Source: Caldilinea sp. CFX5
GTDB taxonomy: Bacteria; Chloroflexota; Anaerolineae; Caldilineales; Caldilineaceae
DNA: 10,532 nt
Assembly: GCA_021405325.1 (NCBI GenBank)
Contig: QWII01000177.1
Span: 1 to 10,532 of the forward strand
Direction: 5' to 3'
The number at the start of each line of letters is the position of its first letter. Within the stretch, counting starts at the first letter, position 1. Under the pieces are notes generated by a model. The model ran no database searches and was not told the DNA's origin. It saw nothing but the letters and a program-made list of their open reading frames with translations. Made by a program: the position numbers and the translations under genes. Positions 6,414 through 10,532 of this stretch are shown piece after piece.

Positions 6414-7622
6414 CTAGGGTCGCACGGGCGTCCCATCCGCCAGCCGTGGTTGCGGCCAGATGGAAATCTCTTCGCGACAGGGAAACTCCGCCGCCAGCTT
6501 CTCGTCGATGTCGATACCCAGCCCCGGTTTGTCATTGGGGTACATATAGCCATTGCGCACTTCCGGCAGACCGGGAAAGATGGCATAGACATTCTCCGGG
6601 AAGCGGCACCACTCCTGTACGCCAAAGTTGGGCGCCCAGACATCCAGATGCAGATTCGCCGCATGACCGACCGGTGACGTGTCGGCGGGGCCATGCCAGG
6701 CGGTGCGCACGCCAAACATATTGGCAAAGAGGGTGACGGCGCGGGCTGGCGTGATGCCGCCCATCTGGCTCACATGCATCCGAATAAAGTCGATGAGCGT
6801 GTTAGCGATGAGCGGTTGCCATTCACGGGGATTGTTGAACAATTCGCCCATGGCAATCGGCGTGGCGCACTGTTCGCGGATGCGGGTGAACCATTCCAGG
6901 TCTTCGGGCGCCAGCGGGTCTTCCAGAAAGAAGAGATTAAACGGTTCGACCTTTTTGGCAAATTGCACCGCTTCAATCGGGTGGAGCCGCTCGTGGATGT
7001 CATGGAGCAATTCCACCTCTTCGCCTACCGCCGAACGGACATGCTCCATCATGCGTAGGGTGTTGCGCATATAGGCTTTGCGGTCAAAGTAACCCCCTTC
7101 CGGCGCGTTGTCAGGCTTGATGATCGTGTCGCCGCGACCGCCGTAGCCGCCCAGTTGGATACGAATATAGCGATAGCCTTCGGCCATCAGGCGCTTGACA
7201 TTCTCGGCCACCTCCTGCGGCGTGTGGCCGTCGGCGTGGGTATAGACATGGGCTGCTTCCCGCGTCTTGCCGCCGAGCAACTGATAGACCGGCATGTTGG
7301 CCTGCTTGCCCTGAATGTCCCACAGCGCCTGGTCCACCCCCGACACAGCATTGTTCAAAACCGGGCCGTTGCGCCAGTAGCCGTGGAGCATCGTCATCTG
7401 CCAGATCTCCTCAATGCGCGAGACATCGTGGCCGAGCAGATAGGGCTTCAGGTGCTTTTCCAGCGCTGTCACCACGGCATGAAACTTGGTGGTAAAACTG
7501 GCGCACCCCACCCCATACAGCCCCGGCTCCGAGGTCAACACTTTGACAATGACCATACGGGCATAGCTATAGGGTTGGGTGGTGATCACGTGGATGTCGC
7601 GAATGGTGATGGGTTTGGGCAT
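6414..7622 (-). CDS. Enolase-superfamily dehydratase, D-mannonate dehydratase/RspA type
   Basis: A 402-aa protein, the usual length for the mannonate-dehydratase subgroup of the enolase superfamily. The N-terminal capping domain covers about 1-120, including the family words SGVDQALWDIQGK (94-106) and QLLGG (114-118). In the barrel, likely Mg2+ ligands are Asp208 (LLHDIHERLHP), Glu234 (FFLEDP) and Glu260 (AMGELFN). His210 and His310 (AWHGPADTSPVGHAANLHLD) sit at catalytic positions. Members remove water from acid sugars such as D-mannonate or D-gluconate, giving 2-keto-3-deoxy acids. The loop after IRIQ (153-156) is GGYGGRG here. It seems not to place a Tyr at the spacing known for efficient mannonate dehydratases, so substrate and rate are uncertain. 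The gene is alone, with no sugar-acid kinase or transporter beside it, and its ribosome site is weak. Confidence 0.85.
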   Translation of the reverse strand: MPKPITIRDIHVITTQPYSYARMVIVKVLTSEPGLYGVGCASFTTKFHAVVTALEKHLKPYLLGHDVSRIEEIWQMTMLHGYWRNGPVLNNAVSGVDQALWDIQGKQANMPVYQLLGGKTREAAHVYTHADGHTPQEVAENVKRLMAEGYRYIRIQLGGYGGRGDTIIKPDNAPEGGYFDRKAYMRNTLRMMEHVRSAVGEEVELLHDIHERLHPIEAVQFAKKVEPFNLFFLEDPLAPEDLEWFTRIREQCATPIAMGELFNNPREWQPLIANTLIDFIRMHVSQMGGITPARAVTLFANMFGVRTAWHGPADTSPVGHAANLHLDVWAPNFGVQEWCRFPENVYAIFPGLPEVRNGYMYPNDKPGLGIDIDEKLAAEFPCREEISIWPQPRLADGTPVRP

Positions 7623-7655
7623 GGGAAACTGCTTTCTGGTTGGTTGGGGGCGAAA

Positions 7656-7775
7656 GTGTTAAAATATTTTGCTAAAGACGCCGCGGGTAGCGTTCAAGAT
7701 AATTGGCTTGCGCGTCATATTTTACCACCGTTTGACGATATAGACCACCAAGGTATAGTTGAATGGATGCGCTAA
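7656..7775 (+). CDS. Possible small ORF or gene remnant (39 aa, GTG start)
   Basis: A GTG preceded by a purine-rich TTGGGGGCG opens a 39-codon frame ending at TAA 7773-7775. The peptide (start VLKYFAKDAAGSVQDNW, later RHILPPFDDIDHQ, end EWMR) has the mixed composition of a folded protein, unlike the shadow reading that precedes it in the same frame inside the dehydratase gene. It could be a small protein or the broken end of a larger gene. I recognise no family. Confidence 0.3.
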   Translation: MLKYFAKDAAGSVQDNWLARHILPPFDDIDHQGIVEWMR

Positions 7776-7850
7776 AATAAGTCTATGCTGTTGGCTTGAT
7801 CGGTTGCCCAGGTGTCGTCTGTCTGCGGCTTATTTGGAGGGTAAGCAATA

Positions 7851-8075
7851 ATGAAATCAACGCTATCTATTCGATTCCTGCTGCTTTTGTTCAACCTGCT
7901 CACTGGTCTACTGGTTACAAGCAGCGTCATGGCGGCTCCGCATATGACTGTTGCGGCAAATATCCCCGAACCAAGCGTTACCTTACCCTGGGCGATGGCC
8001 GGCTGTTGGGAGCATGAGTTGTTTATTGTCAAACCGACTACACCGCTAGTTCAGCAAACTGCCACGCCTGAGTAA
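7851..8075 (+). CDS. Small exported protein (74 aa)
   Basis: The ORF has a GGAGG ribosome site about 10 nt before the ATG. The N-terminus is a textbook signal peptide: MKSTLSIR positive start, hydrophobic core LLLLFNLLTGLLV (about 10-22), and a signal-peptidase-I-like site after VMA or VMAA (residues 27-30). The mature part is about 45 residues. It carries one Cys (in AGCWEH), a Thr/Pro-rich tail and no recognised domain. The secreted peptide is the only clear property. It is flanked by a small ORF and a decayed antitoxin gene on the other strand, and no functional partner is visible. A 10-bp inverted repeat spans its stop codon. Confidence 0.55.
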   Translation: MKSTLSIRFLLLLFNLLTGLLVTSSVMAAPHMTVAANIPEPSVTLPWAMAGCWEHELFIVKPTTPLVQQTATPE

Positions 8076-8108
8076 AGAATTACTGCCCATCTATGCGTCT
8101 AGCGGTGT
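8040..8108. repeat. 10-bp inverted repeat across the end of the small exported gene
   Basis: The sequence acaccgctag (8040-8049) is the exact reverse complement of ctagcggtgt (8099-8108), with a 49-nt loop containing the stop codon. No T-run follows, so a terminator role is not supported. Confidence 0.4.
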
Positions 8109-8126
8109 GCTTATCTTCGGTCCCAG

Positions 8127-8335
8127 CTATCCTTTTACGATTTGTTGTTCTATATATTCGCGCAATGCACGGTTGATTTTTGTCTGATAGCCTTGTCCAT
8201 TGGCATCTTTGCCGTGCGCTTTGAACCAGGCGATTACGTCAGCATCGAGCCGTAGTGTACATCCGCCATTGCGGAAAGCGCGTCAAGTTCACGCTGTTGT
8301 TCTGCGGTCAGTTGGTTAGAATTCACCTTCTTCAT
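8127..8335 (-). pseudogene. Decayed BrnA-type antitoxin (internal deletion and frameshift)
   Basis: From ATG 8335 the first frame reads MKKVNSNQLTAEQQRELDAL-SAMAD, the typical N-terminus of BrnA/DUF4415-like antitoxins, then runs into a stop at 8236-8234 (33 aa). The second frame, overlapping from about 8260, reads CTLRLDADVIAWFKAHGKD, then GQGYQTKINRALREYIEQQ, and stops at 8129-8127. This is the family's ribbon-helix-helix DNA-binding half. Intact members have roughly 30 more residues between these halves (a DTSDIPE-like linker). An out-of-frame internal deletion therefore explains the break better than one sequencing error. Intact members repress their own operon and neutralise the BrnT ribonuclease toxin. 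No BrnT gene is visible on either side. Confidence 0.72.
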
Positions 8336-8491
8336 AGAGCCTTCTGTCGGTTTGGTAGCGTGATGGTAAATGAAATAGATAAATTATTTTGGCTCTTTAT
8401 GGGTTTTAAGGATCTGACGCCAATCGCTGCCGAAGCACCAGTGGCAGTAATCGCTATTTTGGCGTAGCTCCTTGTAATCTATATTGAGCCA
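8336..8491. other. Spacer between the antitoxin remnant and Vsr
   Basis: No convincing gene is visible. The minus strand carries a start-less frame running directly from the Vsr stop codon (contains DYCHWCFGSDWRQILKTHK, then stop). The complementary strand is also open across the same bases. This looks like a gene remnant or a dispersed repeat rather than a gene. Confidence 0.35.
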
Positions 8492-8935
8492 TTATTTTTT
8501 AGGTTGAATGATGGATGTGTCATTGGGTAATTTGAGGAATTGACGCAGTTTGGCTTCTAGTTCAGTCAAATCTCGTAGCTCGCACTGCCACACAATAAGC
8601 ACACGCCACCCCAGCCGTTGAAGTTCCTCTTGTGCTTTTCGATCTCGTTCAATATTGTGGTCTAGTTTATGGTTCCAAAATTCAGGTCGTGTAGTCGGTC
8701 TTGCAGCACGTGGGCAGCCAGGATGACCATGCCAAAAACATCCATGTACAAATATAACGGAACGATACTTTGGTAGTACTATATCTGGGGTTCCTGGCAA
8801 ATCTTTACGCTGTAATCTAAACCGATATCCAATTTTATGGAGAAGACTACGCACAATTCGTTCCGGTTTGGTGTTGCCACTTTTTACGCGGCTCATTGTA
8901 CTGCTGCGTTGTTCTTGTGAGAATTTATCAGGCAT
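8492..8935 (-). CDS. vsr: Very-short-patch-repair (Vsr-type) mismatch endonuclease
   Basis: A 147-aa protein of normal Vsr length. It shows TKPE (Glu25 equivalent), GTPDIVLPKYR with catalytic Asp51, and FVHGCFWHGH with Cys66, Trp68 and His69. His64, zinc-site residues (His71, Cys74, Cys118) and RVLIVWQCEL are also present. Numbering agrees closely with E. coli Vsr. The family nicks DNA 5' of the T in T:G mismatches left by deamination of 5-methylcytosine, and it is normally linked to a cytosine-C5 methyltransferase. None is in the window, so the partner would lie beyond 10532 or be absent. It starts 9 bp after the upstream receiver-domain gene, so the two very probably form one transcript. 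The low GC of both genes contrasts with the left half and suggests transfer. Confidence 0.95.
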   Translation of the reverse strand: MPDKFSQEQRSSTMSRVKSGNTKPERIVRSLLHKIGYRFRLQRKDLPGTPDIVLPKYRSVIFVHGCFWHGHPGCPRAARPTTRPEFWNHKLDHNIERDRKAQEELQRLGWRVLIVWQCELRDLTELEAKLRQFLKLPNDTSIIQPKK

Positions 8936-8944
8936 CGGCCACTA

Positions 8945-10532
8945 TTATTTTAATTTCCCGTCAGCAGTTAACCTTAGCCATTCCATTTCATTGATCCCGA
9001 TTCTTGATAGATGGGAAGTGAACTGGTGTACGATACGTTGCGCAGGGCCTTCCTTTAAATTTGCAATCCACTTATAAGTTTTATTATCAATAGTAGTATA
9101 TTCATAACCTCGTTTTGTCTCATTTGCACGAATTACACCTTCGTTCTCCGGGAGTGGCTTGAATATTAATGTTCTTAGAGCAGAGGATTTGTTTATCACC
9201 TTAAGATAGAGAAGATTATCATTGTCACGCACAATAAAATTAAATCTGTCATTTGAATTTGTGGTTTTCAAAGCTAAAAAGGGAAAAACCGTATCCTTAT
9301 CTAGCCGCACACTATCGCACTGGGGCTGAACGCAAACAAAATATTCATTCTTGTTATCATTGGCAACAGGTGCAACAATGGTGCCTAAAGATAGCATCGG
9401 CGGGTGCCGGGTAATACTGTAACGTGAACGCATCATAGTTAATATTGCTAACTCAGCATTTCTTGTAGCAGCATCACTACCACATATGATTGTAGCAATT
9501 TTTCCACTATGTTTATCTATGATATTTTGATCAAAAGGTATGCCATTAATGAGGCAGTTATGAAGATCATCGCGTGAAATTATCTTCTTTTTGGTCAAAT
9601 CTTGCAATAGTGGATCTTTATCCCAATCATTGTTCTCTGTAATCCAACTCTTAATTGCTTTGTCGTGCTCCTCTAAACCGTACCCTTCTAGTATAGAATG
9701 CAATTCCGATGAAACGATATTGCTTAAAAATTCAAGAGCTTCTTCTGGTTTTGTTAGTGCGCGTTGTGCCAAATAAGCACGACTCAAATCCTTGTGTAAG
9801 TTAGATAGCAACTTATGAGTATTAGCTCGAATTGCTGAGATAGCAGTGACTGCTGCATTAGATACAATGCCTGCTGTCATTTGAGAAAAGCTTGCTATCA
9901 ATCTCTCTGGTAACTCTTCAAAACTAACATTGCGGCCCTTATACGGTGAATACTTACTTTTGGAAAGTATCTCAATTCGGACTCGACCAAAATCTATTGT
10001 ACAGGGGTTTTGATCATTTTTGATTGCTTTTAATTTGGCTACCTGTAACTCTAACTCTACTTCCTCTGCTATTTGTATTAAGTCTTGTTCACCTGTATAA
10101 ATTGCAATAAGACGTAATCGACCATCATCATTCTGGAGAATGCGCCGGATAATCCTCTTTGTAGTTCTGCCGTTGTCCCCCTTGATTTGCCAATCAAGTA
10201 TAACTAGGTCGGCACGATCTGCTGCACTTGTTGAACGATTTACATCTTCTTCTGCTTGATTCTCTGGACGTAATATTGCACACACTAGACCTTGTTCCGC
10301 AAAGGCATTAACCACTTCCTTTGCGTTTAGATCATGCCTTCTAGCAGTTGATGAATCTGAATTATTAGTTTCATCAATTTCCTGCTCCGATACAACATGT
10401 TCCATCTCTGGTAAATTGATACTCTCCGGAGGTAAATCCCCTTCGGTATCGGACAACCGAACGTCGTTTTCAGTATAAGCAGCCCGATCGTCAACTACAA
10501 CTACTGTATGCAAAAATTGTTTTGCAACATGG
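8945..10532 (-). CDS. Receiver-domain (response-regulator-like) protein of a probable defence locus, 5' end missing
   Basis: More than 520 aa are visible, and the frame is open to the window edge (reading HVAKQFLHTVVVVDD across it). The true start is probably upstream, and the TTG at 10513 is unlikely. Residues counted from that TTG: TVVVVDDRA (3-11) is beta-1 with the acidic pair. An acidic insert follows at about 13-60. LVILDW (103-108) carries the likely phosphoacceptor Asp107, AIYTGE (137-142) the Thr, and KLKAI (160-164) a possible Lys, so the receiver chemistry looks intact. The remaining ~350 residues, partly helical and then beta-rich, match no family I recognise. They are not an obvious DNA-binding output. 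The architecture recalls receiver proteins described in predicted conflict systems, often beside Vsr, methyltransferase and GHKL-ATPase genes. That placement is inference. Confidence 0.7.
   Translation of the reverse strand, partial: HVAKQFLHTVVVVDDRAAYTENDVRLSDTEGDLPPESINLPEMEHVVSEQEIDETNNSDSSTARRHDLNAKEVVNAFAEQGLVCAILRPENQAEEDVNRSTSAADRADLVILDWQIKGDNGRTTKRIIRRILQNDDGRLRLIAIYTGEQDLIQIAEEVELELQVAKLKAIKNDQNPCTIDFGRVRIEILSKSKYSPYKGRNVSFEELPERLIASFSQMTAGIVSNAAVTAISAIRANTHKLLSNLHKDLSRAYLAQRALTKPEEALEFLSNIVSSELHSILEGYGLEEHDKAIKSWITENNDWDKDPLLQDLTKKKIISRDDLHNCLINGIPFDQNIIDKHSGKIATIICGSDAATRNAELAILTMMRSRYSITRHPPMLSLGTIVAPVANDNKNEYFVCVQPQCDSVRLDKDTVFPFLALKTTNSNDRFNFIVRDNDNLLYLKVINKSSALRTLIFKPLPENEGVIRANETKRGYEYTTIDNKTYKWIANLKEGPAQRIVHQFTSHLSRIGINEMEWLRLTADGKLK

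Noticed and set aside
7155..7655. Upstream part of a 206-aa plus-strand frame
   Set aside because: It is antisense to the dehydratase gene, with low protein-like quality; only the last ~39 codons beyond that gene look plausible.
8255..8467. Plus-strand 70-aa frame
   Set aside because: It is antisense to the antitoxin remnant, with no ribosome site and no recognisable family.
10511..10513. TTG as start of the receiver-domain gene
   Set aside because: The frame stays open to the window edge (HVAKQF before it) and no ribosome site precedes the TTG, so the gene is more likely truncated by the window.

Overview
The window looks like a chromosomal segment from a Gram-negative-like or Chloroflexota-type environmental bacterium. 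That guess rests only on gene families and moderately high GC in the left two thirds, so the lineage is tentative. The left part is a cation-homeostasis locus. The right end is a visibly AT-rich accessory segment with a Vsr endonuclease and a receiver-domain protein, probably acquired separately.

Left part (1-4062, minus strand, read right to left). A strong sigma70-type promoter (TTGACA, 17 bp, TATGAT) sits at 4034-4062. It starts transcription at the edge of a yybP-ykoY (manganese) riboswitch aptamer at 3866-4027, whose 3' P1 strand overlaps an intrinsic terminator at 3830-3880. Three tandem paralogous Ca2+/cation antiporter genes follow, about 369, 368 and 367 aa, separated by 33-43 bp. 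A second yybP-ykoY aptamer (212-313) and its own terminator (115-221) lie after the third antiporter gene and precede another gene. Only the first codons of that gene are inside the window (1-42), and its ribosome binding site lies in a perfect 15-bp inverted repeat. The natural reading is a manganese-responsive ON-switch operon for metal export with a second switch gating its last member. An unusual detail is that the promoter-proximal aptamer carries a 15-bp unit repeated three times where the other aptamer has one simple hairpin.

Middle (4291-7622). Divergent from the antiporter operon is a 637-aa CASTOR/POLLUX-type channel with an N-terminal membrane pore and two RCK/TrkA-N-like domains. 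It is followed by a 31-codon overlapping ORF, an inverted-repeat intergenic element (6317-6382), and a convergent enolase-superfamily gene of the D-mannonate dehydratase/RspA type.

Right part (7623-10532). This holds two small plus-strand ORFs, one of them a convincing small exported protein of 74 aa. Next is a decayed BrnA-type antitoxin gene with an internal deletion and frameshift, then a two-gene minus-strand operon. The operon encodes a protein of more than 522 aa with an N-terminal receiver-like domain, cut by the window edge, followed 9 bp later by a Vsr-type mismatch endonuclease with all key residues. The cognate cytosine methyltransferase and any partner ATPase or kinase would have to lie beyond 10532. 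No rRNA, tRNA, CRISPR array or transposase gene was seen.
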